64,000 nt of DNA from Jejuia sp040720935 (GCF_040720935.1 NZ_JBFDAE010000002.1:124001-188000), one strand, 5' to 3'; shown: positions 26,079-34,622, counted from the first letter of the stretch. Notes: generated from the sequence alone by a model not told the origin. Program-made: numbers and translations.

Positions 26079-27266
26079 ATGAATAATTATAAAATCACTG
26101 TATTATTCGTAATACAAAGGAACAAAGTAAATGCGAAAGGATTATGTCCTATAAGATGTAGAATTACCTACCAGAAAAAAAGAAAAGTATTTTCTATAGG
26201 ATTATTTATTAACCCTAATTCTTGGAATAGCAGTATTCAGAAAGCTAAACCCCCCAACAAACAAAATAATATTATTAACACGCAGTTAAGCCTTATTAGT
26301 CAAAAGATTAATGAGGCTTTTTTAATGCTTCAAATTTTACCGAGTAAGTTTGATGTGGATGATGTTTACAGAAAATTTAAAGGAGAAGACTCTAAAGAAG
26401 AAATAACAATATTAGGTGCTTATGACTTGCACAACGAGAAAACTAAAAAATTAATAGGTGTTGATTTTAATGAGTTATCTTGGAGTAGATATGTTGAAAG
26501 TAGAAGGAAAGTAGCCGAGTTTATTAAAATGTTTTACAATAAAAATGATGTTAAGCTTAATAATTTAGATTTAAAGTTTATTAAAGATTTAGAGTATTAT
26601 TTTAAGACTGAACTACATTTAAAGCAGGCTACTGTTTATAGAAGTATGCAACGTGTTAAAAAAATAATTCAATTTGCAATAGCAGAAAACTATTTAAGTA
26701 GAGACCCTTTTAATCTGTATAAAAATAAAAAACACAAGACTAAAATTGTTTATTTATCAGTTGAAGAATTAGCTATGTTGGAAGCACATACCTTTAGTCA
26801 ATTAAGGTTACAAAAAGTTAAGGATTTATTTGTATTCTGTTGTTATACTGGGTTAGCATATAATGAAATGGCAACATTATCTCATAATCACATACAAATT
26901 GGCTTTGATGGTAACGAATGGATTGAAATGTATAGACAGAAAACTGGTTCTAAAATTTCTGTGCCGTTACTTCAAAAGGCAAAAGTAATTTTAAGCAAAT
27001 ATAATAATGAACTTCCTAAAATTTCAAATCAAAGATTCAACTCCTATTTAAGAGAAATTGCTGAAATTCTTGGAATTGAAAAGAAATTAACTCATCACAT
27101 AGGGAGAAAAACCTTTGCCACTAGTGTATTACTGTATAATAACGTGCCTATTGAAATAGTATCAAAACTATTAGGTCACTCAACTGTATCTGTAACACAA
27201 GCTCATTATGCCAAAGTGGTACAGAAAAAAGTTAGTTTAGAAATGGAGAGGTTGAATAAGACTTGA
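26079..27266 (+). CDS. int: Tyrosine recombinase / integrase
   Basis: Site-specific recombinase, 395 aa. Order: N-terminal arm-DNA-binding domain (about 1-90; GLCPIRCRITYQKKRKVFSIG), SAM-like core-binding domain (about 120-215) and C-terminal catalytic domain. Catalytic residues seen: Lys in RQKTGSKISVPL, His-x-x-Arg in LTHHIGRKTFATSV, His in LLGHSTVSVTQ and nucleophile Tyr in AHYAKV. The first catalytic Arg is absent (CYTGLAYNEMATLS), as known for Bacteroidota integrases such as IntDOT. Its position just inside att B marks it as the enzyme that moves this element. It ends one base before the convergent XRE gene. Confidence 0.92.
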   Translation: MNNYKITVLFVIQRNKVNAKGLCPIRCRITYQKKRKVFSIGLFINPNSWNSSIQKAKPPNKQNNIINTQLSLISQKINEAFLMLQILPSKFDVDDVYRKFKGEDSKEEITILGAYDLHNEKTKKLIGVDFNELSWSRYVESRRKVAEFIKMFYNKNDVKLNNLDLKFIKDLEYYFKTELHLKQATVYRSMQRVKKIIQFAIAENYLSRDPFNLYKNKKHKTKIVYLSVEELAMLEAHTFSQLRLQKVKDLFVFCCYTGLAYNEMATLSHNHIQIGFDGNEWIEMYRQKTGSKISVPLLQKAKVILSKYNNELPKISNQRFNSYLREIAEILGIEKKLTHHIGRKTFATSVLLYNNVPIEIVSKLLGHSTVSVTQAHYAKVVQKKVSLEMERLNKT

Positions 27267-27518
27267 TTAAATTTCAATATCAAAAAAATCTTGTAATGGT
27301 ACTTCAAGTGTTATGGCTAGTATGGATATAGTCACAACATTTGGAGTAACCTTACCTTTTTCAATTTTATATAAATATTGCCTATCTTTTCCTACTGATT
27401 GAGCTAATTGTGTTTGGGTAATACCTTTTTCTTTTCTAAAAAAGCGAACTCTTTTTCCAATTTCCTTGGGAATGGAGGCTTTTAGCTCTTCTAGTTTTTC
27501 ATCAGACAATTCTACCAT
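27267..27518 (-). CDS. XRE-family HTH regulator
   Basis: DNA-binding protein of about 83 aa. The helix-turn-helix is GKRVRFFRKEKGITQTQLAQ followed by SVGKDRQYLYKIEKGKVTPN, a standard Cro/C1-type domain with a short acidic helix before it. I prefer ATG at 27518; 27533 is an alternative. It is convergent with the integrase, with no bases between the two stops, and divergent from the cargo genes, so it may repress the operon starting at 27635 or keep the element quiet. Confidence 0.85.
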   Translation of the reverse strand: MVELSDEKLEELKASIPKEIGKRVRFFRKEKGITQTQLAQSVGKDRQYLYKIEKGKVTPNVVTISILAITLEVPLQDFFDIEI

Positions 27519-27634
27519 GAGGTAAAATTCCAATTTGAAAAAATAAATATTGTAACCTTAGAATACTACATAATTATTTATATTTACCTGTATTAGTATT
27601 CATCTATATTAATTTAAAATAAGACCTATTAGTT

Positions 27635-28042
27635 ATGAAAATAAAAATAATTAGTTTGTTGATGATTATGTTTTGCATAGTGCTTTGGTCTCAGCAGTCT
27701 AATCAAGAAAAAACAGACCCAGATGAATTATTAGAATTTTTAGAAATTAATGAAGAAGATTTTTCTAAAAATAAACCTAAAAGGAATTCTTTACTTCAAG
27801 GAAGAAGTCTGGGTTATTCTGAACAAAATAATTTAGGAAAAAGCAAACATGATGAAAATTATAAAAGTGGTCTTGATTATTTTATGGAAGATAATCCATA
27901 TGAAGCAGATGAAATTTTAAATAAAAGTTTAGAAGAACATAGAACAAAAGAACAGTCTAGATTTTACTTCAAATGGGGCTTAGTGTTTACGATATTGATA
28001 AGTGCTATTTTAATAGCGTATTTTATAATTAGAAAAAAATGA
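27635..28042 (+). CDS. Unrecognised exported/membrane protein (cargo 1)
   Basis: A 135-aa protein with an N-terminal hydrophobic signal (MKIKIISLLMIMFCIVLWSQ), an acidic middle region and a C-terminal membrane helix (GLVFTILISAILIAYFIIRKK) with basic tail. That implies a small periplasmic domain anchored by its C terminus in the inner membrane. No family is recognised. First gene of the plus-strand cargo run, with a 100-bp promoter region upstream. Confidence 0.65.
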   Translation: MKIKIISLLMIMFCIVLWSQQSNQEKTDPDELLEFLEINEEDFSKNKPKRNSLLQGRSLGYSEQNNLGKSKHDENYKSGLDYFMEDNPYEADEILNKSLEEHRTKEQSRFYFKWGLVFTILISAILIAYFIIRKK

Positions 28043-28118
28043 AAATGAAGGCTCGGAAATTCCTTTAAAATCTTATTAATTTCCTAATCAATTGAAGTAC
28101 ACAAAAAATTAAATAATC

Positions 28119-28784
28119 ATGGAAAATTTTTTACTTAACATATTTGCAATAATTGGTGTTTTTATTGGTGGATATCAACTTATACTTTTTTTAGCAAAAA
28201 AAAATGAAGAAAAAAAGAGGAAGGATGATGAAGTATGGGAGTTAATAAATAATAGTAGTGAGTGTCGTACTTATGCTTCTAATCGTGTTCTATCTCTTGA
28301 TGAAATTAGAAATATTCAACGTCTAAAAAAGGAAAGAATTAAATTATTTAAAATAATTGAAGAACCAACTAATAGAAAAGAAGCTCAGGAATCTATTAAT
28401 GAAAAAAAACAAAGTCAGCTAAATGAGATTAAGGATTTAAAAAATAAAAGAAAAATTGGTTATAAATATGAAATTGAAATTTTTGAAATTTTTGACACAT
28501 ATTATAAACTAACTAAAGATGAGATTGTTGAAGGTTTTATGAAGGAATTCTCTACCAACAGGACAAAGGCTTCGGAAATTTTTCAGGAGTGCTATAATAA
28601 TTGGTTAGTTACTAAAGTTTCTACTAGAGTGCCGAATGATGAAGTATTTTTTAGGGTAGGTTTAATTTTAGAGTCTGATAGACATAAGTTGACTGAAAAT
28701 GATTTAACTAGAAAAGAATGGCTTAAAAACAATAATAAAGTGTTAGAACATAGAATTAATTTAGAAAACGATTTACCTTTTTAA
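28119..28784 (+). CDS. Unrecognised membrane-anchored helical protein (cargo 2)
   Basis: A 221-aa protein with an N-terminal membrane helix (FLLNIFAIIGVFIGGYQLILFL) followed by a charged coiled-coil-like stretch (NEEKKRKDDEVWEL; KEAQESINEKKQSQL) and a C-terminal domain containing YYKLTKDEIVEGFMKEF that could be a winged helix. I do not recognise a family. It lies 76 bp after cargo 1 and 11 bp before cargo 3. Confidence 0.65.
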   Translation: MENFLLNIFAIIGVFIGGYQLILFLAKKNEEKKRKDDEVWELINNSSECRTYASNRVLSLDEIRNIQRLKKERIKLFKIIEEPTNRKEAQESINEKKQSQLNEIKDLKNKRKIGYKYEIEIFEIFDTYYKLTKDEIVEGFMKEFSTNRTKASEIFQECYNNWLVTKVSTRVPNDEVFFRVGLILESDRHKLTENDLTRKEWLKNNNKVLEHRINLENDLPF

Positions 28785-28795
28785 AATTGATTAAA

Positions 28796-29404
28796 ATGAA
28801 AACATTTATTTTTGATTTAATGCCAAAGATTAAACGGTATTCTAAAGAGTTAGATGATTTAACACTATTAAAAAATAAAAACTGGGTAGCTGTTAATGAA
28901 TTAGATGACCAAAAGACAGTTTACATTTTTGATAAAAAGAACAGATTGATTGTTTCTAATTCTGGAGAGGTTACATTAGGAGAGTGGAGCTATCTTAATA
29001 ATAATTCTGTATTGATATCATTACGTGACAGTTCTTTTTTGCTAAATCATGGTTTTTTAGATGATGTTTTTTTAATCTTAAATCAAGATGGAACTGATAA
29101 ATATGCACTGTTTATTAATGAGAATGAGTTTACAAACGCACTAATTTCTATTGATGGCATTCAAAATTATCTAACTAATAAATATTTAAAAAACAATTTC
29201 ACAAGAGCAAATTATCGTACTGATTTCCCAATGGGAAGGATTTTTTTAAAGATAAACCCATTAACCCTAAACGAAGAGGGGCGTTATAATGATGTTCAAA
29301 TAAGAGATTTAAATAAAAAAGGGAAATTATTGTCTTACGATAAATTAGTCAGTGTTAAGGACAAAAAAACTTATTTTGTGAAAGATATACTATTTGATAA
29401 TTGA
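28796..29404 (+). CDS. Unrecognised cytosolic protein (cargo 3)
   Basis: Protein of about 202 aa with a beta-rich N-terminal half (NWVAVNELDDQKTVYIFDK, GEVTLGEWSYLNNNSVLISL), recalling small beta-barrel sensor or immunity-type domains, but no family can be named. There is no signal peptide or membrane segment. I chose ATG at 28796; a TTG at 28787 would add three residues. It is spaced tightly between cargo 2 and cargo 4, consistent with one transcript. Confidence 0.65.
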   Translation: MKTFIFDLMPKIKRYSKELDDLTLLKNKNWVAVNELDDQKTVYIFDKKNRLIVSNSGEVTLGEWSYLNNNSVLISLRDSSFLLNHGFLDDVFLILNQDGTDKYALFINENEFTNALISIDGIQNYLTNKYLKNNFTRANYRTDFPMGRIFLKINPLTLNEEGRYNDVQIRDLNKKGKLLSYDKLVSVKDKKTYFVKDILFDN

Positions 29405-29418
29405 TTTCAATATAACAA

Positions 29419-30096
29419 ATGACCATAACCCAATTCAACAACCTAAACCGCAAACAAAAACTACTAGCTATAAATACCAAAGGTATAGAAGTAGCAAAAG
29501 ATTTCACAAGATACGGCGAAATTAAACTCATGACATGTTACGCTATTGACAACTTTTTTGTTGAAATTGTTATGCATGTTGCAAACCAAGATATTGAGGA
29601 AGTAGAGGCATTTGTTGATGACGAAAGGTTAGACAGGTACACACATATTGGGATGCGGGGTATTTTAAATGATGACCCTGTGTTTTTTAGTATGGTAAAA
29701 CCTGTTGCTGATAAGTTAAGAATAGAATTTAAGGATTTTAATTATAATAAAGCCCTTACAGTAAAGCTTGCAAAAGCTATAAACACTTTAGATGCAAACC
29801 TTTTGGAAGATTTATTTGATGAAGATATTGTTTACGAAGCACAAAAACCATTATTTGCAATCAGAGGCAATCGTCATATCATAGGTTACTTGTATATGTT
29901 GTTCAGGAAACTAAAAGCTAAAAATAGACAGTATTTTGCTGAATTAAGTCATTATAAAAATGATAAACATAAACCATGTATTATTATATATACTGGCAAT
30001 AAAAATAACAAAACTGCTATAGTCATGGTAAATGCTATAGATAATAAAATTAATAAGCTGTACTACTTTACAAATAAATCTGTATTTAAATTTTAG
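29419..30096 (+). CDS. Unrecognised protein with C-terminal NTF2/SnoaL-like domain (cargo 4)
   Basis: A 225-aa cytosolic protein. The N-terminal 95 residues are unknown. The C-terminal part (KLAKAINTLDANLLEDLFDE, DIVYEAQKPLFAIRGNRHII) has the pattern of an NTF2-like cone fold, a domain often used for ligand binding or in toxin-immunity systems. The fold is inferred by eye. It is 14 bp after cargo 3 and 2 bp before cargo 5. Confidence 0.65.
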   Translation: MTITQFNNLNRKQKLLAINTKGIEVAKDFTRYGEIKLMTCYAIDNFFVEIVMHVANQDIEEVEAFVDDERLDRYTHIGMRGILNDDPVFFSMVKPVADKLRIEFKDFNYNKALTVKLAKAINTLDANLLEDLFDEDIVYEAQKPLFAIRGNRHIIGYLYMLFRKLKAKNRQYFAELSHYKNDKHKPCIIIYTGNKNNKTAIVMVNAIDNKINKLYYFTNKSVFKF

Positions 30097-30098
30097 TT

Positions 30099-30593
30099 AT
30101 GAATAGAATATTTTTTATCTTAATAGTATTAACTTTTTTCAATTGTATAGAAAATGCCAAGCCAAAAACACGGATTGAAAGCTCTTCACCAGAATTTGAA
30201 AATTTTAACCTACCATTTAACCCAGAAGAAAAGATTAATACTATTTTAGAGCAACAACATGCCAATGCATTTTATGATTATGTTGATTTAGTGGGGAATA
30301 CGGTCTATATAAAAAGTAGAACAACACCATTTATCACAATATTCAATATAAATAATGTTACTGTTAACGTTATCGAGGATAAAAACGGCAATGGTGTTTC
30401 ACCGTTTAAGGTGGTTTTTAATTGCAATGATATATTTCATAATTGTATTGCAGTATATAGAACAGATGGGTATGTAAGGAAAACTGCTAATCTGGATGAT
30501 GTAATTATTTATGTTGATGATATTATTGCAGCTAAAAACATTTCAACTAGTTTTGAGTATTTAAAACTAAATTTAAATAGTGTTTCTGAATAG
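30099..30593 (+). CDS. Unrecognised lipoprotein (cargo 5)
   Basis: A 164-aa protein with a lipoprotein signal (FFILIVLTFFNC, Cys near residue 17). The mature part is mostly beta-strand by pattern and contains two further Cys in the segment VVFNCNDIFHNCIAVYR. Last gene of the five-gene cargo run. Function unknown. Confidence 0.65.
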   Translation: MNRIFFILIVLTFFNCIENAKPKTRIESSSPEFENFNLPFNPEEKINTILEQQHANAFYDYVDLVGNTVYIKSRTTPFITIFNINNVTVNVIEDKNGNGVSPFKVVFNCNDIFHNCIAVYRTDGYVRKTANLDDVIIYVDDIIAAKNISTSFEYLKLNLNSVSE

Positions 30594-30774
30594 ATTTATT
30601 TAAAACTTGGCAACTTGTCAAGCCATATTACCAACTTCACTTCTAAATATTTTTTTCAATTTTTTTGAAGAAGTTTTTGTAACCAAGAGTGTCCTTTAAT
30701 TAGATGCAAACCCCTCCCTAGATTGGAGGAATGGCATAGAGCCTCCCGTCATTGTTTAATTAAATATTATTATC
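30594..30774. other. Intergenic region between cargo and recombination genes
   Basis: This 181-bp stretch contains CCTCCCTAGATTGGAGG and a nearby GCCTCCCG that can form alternative hairpins around 30714-30749, just before the gene at 30775. It could be a leader structure. No ORF is supported. Confidence 0.3.
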
Positions 30775-31128
30775 ATGGTAACAATTAAAAATTTTAAGAA
30801 ACGAGAAGCTAAAACAGGGGATGAATTTTTTGTATTAGTTCTTGAAGGAGGAATAACTCCTGTAAGAAGCAAAGAAACTGGGCGCATGTATTTTACACAA
30901 AAAACGTGTACTGTGCCAACAACATTTGATGAAGATACTTGCAATCAATTAATTGGTCAGGAATTTCAAGGAGAGATTGTAAAAGTTAAGGTTCCTTCAT
31001 TTGAGTACGTATTACCTGAATCTGGGGACGTAATTACATTAGAACATAGATGGGAGTACAAAGATGAAACCATCGAAAACCAACAAATTATTGAAGAAAA
31101 TGTAATTTCAGAAGAAGAAGTTATGTGA
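30775..31128 (+). CDS. Small acidic-tailed protein, possible OB-fold/SSB-like
   Basis: A 117-aa protein beginning MVTIKNFKKREAKTGDEFFV with a beta-rich body and a strongly acidic C-terminal tail (ENVISEEEVM). A beta-barrel with an acidic tail just upstream of a Sak4-like ATPase is what a phage-type single-strand-binding partner would look like, but I cannot confirm the fold. The product may instead be an unrelated element-specific protein. It has its own terminator directly downstream. Confidence 0.6.
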   Translation: MVTIKNFKKREAKTGDEFFVLVLEGGITPVRSKETGRMYFTQKTCTVPTTFDEDTCNQLIGQEFQGEIVKVKVPSFEYVLPESGDVITLEHRWEYKDETIENQQIIEENVISEEEVM

Positions 31129-31136
31129 TTAAAACT

Positions 31137-31160
31137 AAAGGGGCGAAAGCCTCTTTTTTT
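31137..31160 (+). terminator. Rho-independent terminator
   Basis: AAAGGGGC (31137-31144), loop GAAA, GCCTCTTT (31149-31156) with one G-U pair, then a run of T. Confidence 0.85.
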
Positions 31161-31209
31161 AGTTATATATAATAACCAAAACAATATACAGGAACTTAAA
31201 AATAATAAT

Positions 31210-31911
31210 ATGCAGTTATTACCATCAGAAAGAAAGCAAACTAAAATAAAAATGGCATTGCAAGGAATCTCAGGTTCGGGAAAAACAATGTCAGCTATTT
31301 TACTGGCAAAAGGACTTACAAATGATAATTTAAGTAAAGTTGGAATTATAGATACTGAAAGAGGGAGCAGTCATTTGTATGCCCATTTAGGAAGCTATAA
31401 CGTGTTAAAGTTAGAGCAACCTTGTTTACCAGAAAAGTATATAGAAGCAATTGATATATGCTTAACAGCAGGTATGGAAGTAATTGTAATTGATGGCATC
31501 AGCCAATGTTGGAATTATCTATTAGGCTTACACGCTAGTTTAACTGGAAATTCTTTTACTAATTGGAAAAAAGTAACAGCAAAACAAGATGTATTTATAA
31601 ATAAGATATTACATGCTCCTGTACATATTATTGTTACAATGCGAAGTAAACAGGCATACGTACTTAACTTAAAAAACGGTAAATATATACCAGAAAAAGT
31701 AGGGTTAAAAGCAGTACAACGTAATGATGTGGACTATGAGTTTGATTTAGTTTTTGATATAGATATTAAGCATTTTGCAGTTTCAAATAAGGACAGGACT
31801 AATTTGTTTACAGATAAACAAGCATTTGTAATAAACTCTTTAACAGGAATGAAAATTCGTAATTGGGCTTTAAGTAATGAGAATCTAAAACAAATTAAAC
31901 AAGAAATATAA
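31210..31911 (+). CDS. Sak4-like RecA-fold ATPase
   Basis: Predicted single-strand annealing/recombination ATPase of the Sak4 group, 233 aa. The Walker A loop GISGSGKT is at residues 19-26. A DTERGSSH segment follows (about 48-55), then Walker B in MEVIVIDGIS. Later features VTMRSKQAYVL and VQRNDVDYEFDLVFDID are typical of the group. Sak4 proteins are known from phages, where they act with a single-strand-binding protein; the 117-aa gene upstream is a candidate partner. Here they may serve replication or repair of the element after excision. Confidence 0.8.
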   Translation: MQLLPSERKQTKIKMALQGISGSGKTMSAILLAKGLTNDNLSKVGIIDTERGSSHLYAHLGSYNVLKLEQPCLPEKYIEAIDICLTAGMEVIVIDGISQCWNYLLGLHASLTGNSFTNWKKVTAKQDVFINKILHAPVHIIVTMRSKQAYVLNLKNGKYIPEKVGLKAVQRNDVDYEFDLVFDIDIKHFAVSNKDRTNLFTDKQAFVINSLTGMKIRNWALSNENLKQIKQEI

Positions 31912-31958
31912 TTTTTTATATAATCATTCTAAACTTAATTACTTCATTCTGGTAAACA

Positions 31959-32013
31959 TTACTCATAGGAAACCCAAACTTGTAAATAAAGAGTTTAGCG
32001 TTTCCTAGAGTAA
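31959..32013. other. Long conserved-looking stem-loop downstream of the Sak4-like gene
   Basis: TTACTC pairs with GAGTAA, TAGGAAAC with GTTTCCTA and AAACT with AGTTT: 19 base pairs in 55 nt with small interruptions. There is no T-tract, so it is not a normal terminator. It could be a replication or nicking site, a recombination target, or a structured RNA leader of the next gene. Nothing else is seen in the 31912-32080 gap. Confidence 0.5.
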
Positions 32014-32080
32014 GTTATTCCCAATAAACCACATTTAAGAGCCTTAAATAAGTTTTACTAAAAGCTAGATATTATTATAC

Positions 32081-32365
32081 ATGGCTATAATCTTTAAATT
32101 AATCAATAATTTTATGGAAAACGATTATGTTGCTCTTTTTAAATATTGCAATAAAAATTCATTGCTTATATGTACTTGGTATGGGGTTTTGAAAACTTTG
32201 TTTACCCCAATAACTGTAAAAGTTTGTAAAGATATTGGGCATTTGAAAAAAGGAGATTATGCTAAGGTATCTGAAATCAAGCTTTCCACTTCTGGCAAAA
32301 CTGTATTTATAATTGATAATAAACCTTTTTATTACCACAGCTTTGATATACTAACATATCTTTAA
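32081..32365 (+). CDS. Small hypothetical protein (element-borne)
   Basis: Protein of up to 94 aa; a start at 32114 (MENDYVALF) would give 83 aa and is equally plausible. It has a compact hydrophobic pattern with LLICTWYGVLKTLFTPITVK and a beta-rich C terminus (SGKTVFIIDNKPFYYHSF). No family is recognised. It is flanked by noncoding DNA on both sides, including the stem-loop upstream. Confidence 0.5.
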   Translation: MAIIFKLINNFMENDYVALFKYCNKNSLLICTWYGVLKTLFTPITVKVCKDIGHLKKGDYAKVSEIKLSTSGKTVFIIDNKPFYYHSFDILTYL

Positions 32366-32877
32366 GAATATGTTTTAATTAATAGCTGAAATTAAAATCT
32401 ATAGATGTACGTTATTTTGGATTTTCTTTACTCGATTCTTTTGAGACTTTTTCGTACTAAAATAAAAATACTGAAAAGAATCAGAAATATATACATTGCA
32501 TACACTTTGTGCATTTCAAAATATTATTTGCTTTGTGCAGATTGTGTATGTAGTGTACGTATTTATTAATACTTTTAAAGATATTAACAGATAAGTTAAT
32601 AAGTTTTTGAATTAATACTTTTAAACATCCCTTTTTTTTAAAATATTTGCAGTGTTCAAAGAGAACAAATTCTTAGACACTTACAACTTCAAAAACGAAA
32701 CATCTAAATGTAAAATTTGTTTCTAAAAAGTGTCTTCATTACAGTTATACATTTTTATAGGGTAGATAAGTATGTCTTATTTGGAAAGCTTTTCAAGCAT
32801 TTCTTAATACTTCTATTTGTGTTTTTAACTGTTTGAATATTTTTATTTCATGCCGTTATGGCAAAAAAACAATTAAA
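32366..32877. promoter_or_regulatory. Noncoding region with repeats upstream of the RepA-like gene
   Basis: This AT-rich 512-bp gap has a direct repeat TTAATACTTTTAAA (32566-32579 and 32612-32625, 46 bp apart), related TGTGTATG/TGCATACA words near 32505-32553, and an inverted repeat AGACACTT/AAGTGTCT (about 32674 and 32738). Direct repeats next to a RepA-like ATPase suggest a replication origin or operator, by analogy with iteron plasmids. No gene is supported here. Confidence 0.4.
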
Positions 32878-33930
32878 ATGAAGACAGAAGTTGTCAAAGA
32901 GAAAGGTTATTTAACCTTTGAAGAAATCGTAAAGTTATACGATAAAGAACCACCCATAACTTACTTATGGAGTGGTATTATTGAGAAATCCATTGGGATG
33001 TTTTTTGCTCCACCTAAAAGTGGAAAATCAACGCTATGTGAGTGTTTAGGTATGCACTTAGCAGTTGGAAGAAAAGAGTTTATGGGTTTTGAATTAGACG
33101 GAAAGCCAAGAAAAATAATGTTTATTGGTCTTGAAGAAAGTTGGATTATGAGAGTGAGGCGCAACAAAAGCCAATATCAAACACTTACTGAGCCAGAAAA
33201 ACTATTATACAATAGTAATTACACTTATCAACCAACAGAGTATTTAAGATTAGTATCTAACGACAAAGACTGGGCAAGACTTAAGAAAACTATTAAAGAT
33301 TCAGGTGCAGAGATTGTGTTTATAGATAGTATCACACGTCTCAATCATGGTAGTTTAGAAAAGAGTAGTGATGCTGAAAAAATAATGTTGAAACTCAGAA
33401 ATTTATGCTTGGATTTGAAAATTACCTTGATATGTATCCACCATACACCTAAAATAGGAAATAGACCATTAACTATGGATTGTATGAAAGGAAGCGTTGT
33501 TTTTGCACAAGAGGCAGATTTTATTATTGGATTGCGAAATACCAATAATAAAGTGAGGTATTTAAAAAATATAGAGTTTAGATATAAGGAAGTTGATGAT
33601 TCTGTAATTCATCAATTCAAATTTACTCAAAACTCTACAATTGATTATCAAGGAACTAATACTGAATATGAGTTATTGGAAGCAACAGACGGAAGACGTG
33701 CAGATAACCATCGTGACGTTATTATTAAAAAAATTAAAGAACTTGAATGCAAAGCTTTATCGACTAGTGATTTAGTAACAATTCTAAAAAAAGAATTAGG
33801 AATTGAAGAGCGTCAAATTAAATCATTATTATCTGATTTAGTTGAAAGTAAACTTATAAATAGACCAAAACGAGGGTTTTATTCTTCTGTTAATTGTACT
33901 AAAATAGATTTTGGAGATGAAGAAGAATAA
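32878..33930 (+). CDS. RepA-like RecA-fold ATPase (hexameric helicase type)
   Basis: Predicted DNA-dependent ATPase of the plasmid RepA / COG3598 type, about 350 aa. Walker A is FFAPPKSGKSTLC, followed by MFIGLEESWIMRVRRN (a catalytic Glu region), Walker B EIVFIDSITRLNHG and the sensor ITLICIHHTPK. A C-terminal winged-helix segment follows (ALSTSDLVTILKKELGIEER). I chose ATG at 32878; the longer frame from 32833 adds 15 doubtful residues. The element may therefore replicate as a circle at some stage. It overlaps the homing endonuclease gene by up to 20 bp. Confidence 0.82.
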   Translation: MKTEVVKEKGYLTFEEIVKLYDKEPPITYLWSGIIEKSIGMFFAPPKSGKSTLCECLGMHLAVGRKEFMGFELDGKPRKIMFIGLEESWIMRVRRNKSQYQTLTEPEKLLYNSNYTYQPTEYLRLVSNDKDWARLKKTIKDSGAEIVFIDSITRLNHGSLEKSSDAEKIMLKLRNLCLDLKITLICIHHTPKIGNRPLTMDCMKGSVVFAQEADFIIGLRNTNNKVRYLKNIEFRYKEVDDSVIHQFKFTQNSTIDYQGTNTEYELLEATDGRRADNHRDVIIKKIKELECKALSTSDLVTILKKELGIEERQIKSLLSDLVESKLINRPKRGFYSSVNCTKIDFGDEEE

Positions 33931-34576
33931 CCCAGAAAGGATAATTTATAAAGTAACACATAAGGAAACAGGAACTGTATATATAGGAGCAACAACAAGA
34001 AATTTGGAAGACAGGAAGAAAGACCATTTAAAAAAAGTTTCTGCAAAATCGAAAAAGCCATTACATAAGGCTATAGCTAGTTATGGAGCAGAAGCTTTTA
34101 CTTGGGAATCTATTGATACAGCTATTACTAATAATGAGTTAGCAGAAAAAGAAGTAAATTATATATTTAAGTTTAGTGAAGATACAGAATTATATAATCA
34201 AAGTAGAGGGGGAGAAATTCAAAAGGAATTATATAAGTACGATGCAAAGACTTTAAAATTAGTTGCGCAATATAGCAGTTTAAGTCAAGCTGCAATATCT
34301 ATAGGTTACACTAAACAAGCTTTAAGTAAAGTGTGTTTAAGTGTTAACCAGAAACTTGATAATTACTATTGGAGCTATAAATGCTCAGAGTACCATAAAC
34401 CTATAGCAGATAAAAGAAAAAAACAGGTGTTTCAATATTCAGTAGATGGTATTTATGTTAATAATTACAAGTCTATTGCAGATGCAAATAGGCAAACTAA
34501 AGTTAATAAAACCTCAATAGCAAAAGCATGCAGAGGTGAACGTAAAACTGCTGGCGGTTATCTTTGGAAGTACTAG
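33911..34576 (+). CDS. GIY-YIG homing endonuclease with two NUMOD1-type repeats
   Basis: A 221-aa endonuclease with a GIY-YIG domain at residues about 9-90 (RIIYKVTHKETGTVYIGATT; catalytic Arg in RNLEDRKKDH). Two C-terminal DNA-binding repeats of NUMOD1 character follow: YKYDAKTLKLVAQYSSLSQA and FQYSVDGIYVNNYKSIADAN, each ending in a YYWSYK or GYLWKY motif. This architecture is typical of free-standing homing endonucleases of phages and introns. It is unrelated in detail to the small GIY-YIG proteins at the element ends. The start overlaps the RepA-like gene; 33917 is an alternative ATG. Confidence 0.85.
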   Translation: MEMKKNNPERIIYKVTHKETGTVYIGATTRNLEDRKKDHLKKVSAKSKKPLHKAIASYGAEAFTWESIDTAITNNELAEKEVNYIFKFSEDTELYNQSRGGEIQKELYKYDAKTLKLVAQYSSLSQAAISIGYTKQALSKVCLSVNQKLDNYYWSYKCSEYHKPIADKRKKQVFQYSVDGIYVNNYKSIADANRQTKVNKTSIAKACRGERKTAGGYLWKY

Positions 34577-34596
34577 TAATAATAATTAGAAAATTA

Positions 34597-34622
34597 AAGG
34601 TAGTGTAAAAGCTACCTTTTTT
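34597..34622 (+). terminator. Rho-independent terminator at the end of the element operon
   Basis: AAGGTAG (34597-34603) pairs with CTACCTT (34612-34618), followed by T residues. Confidence 0.8.
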
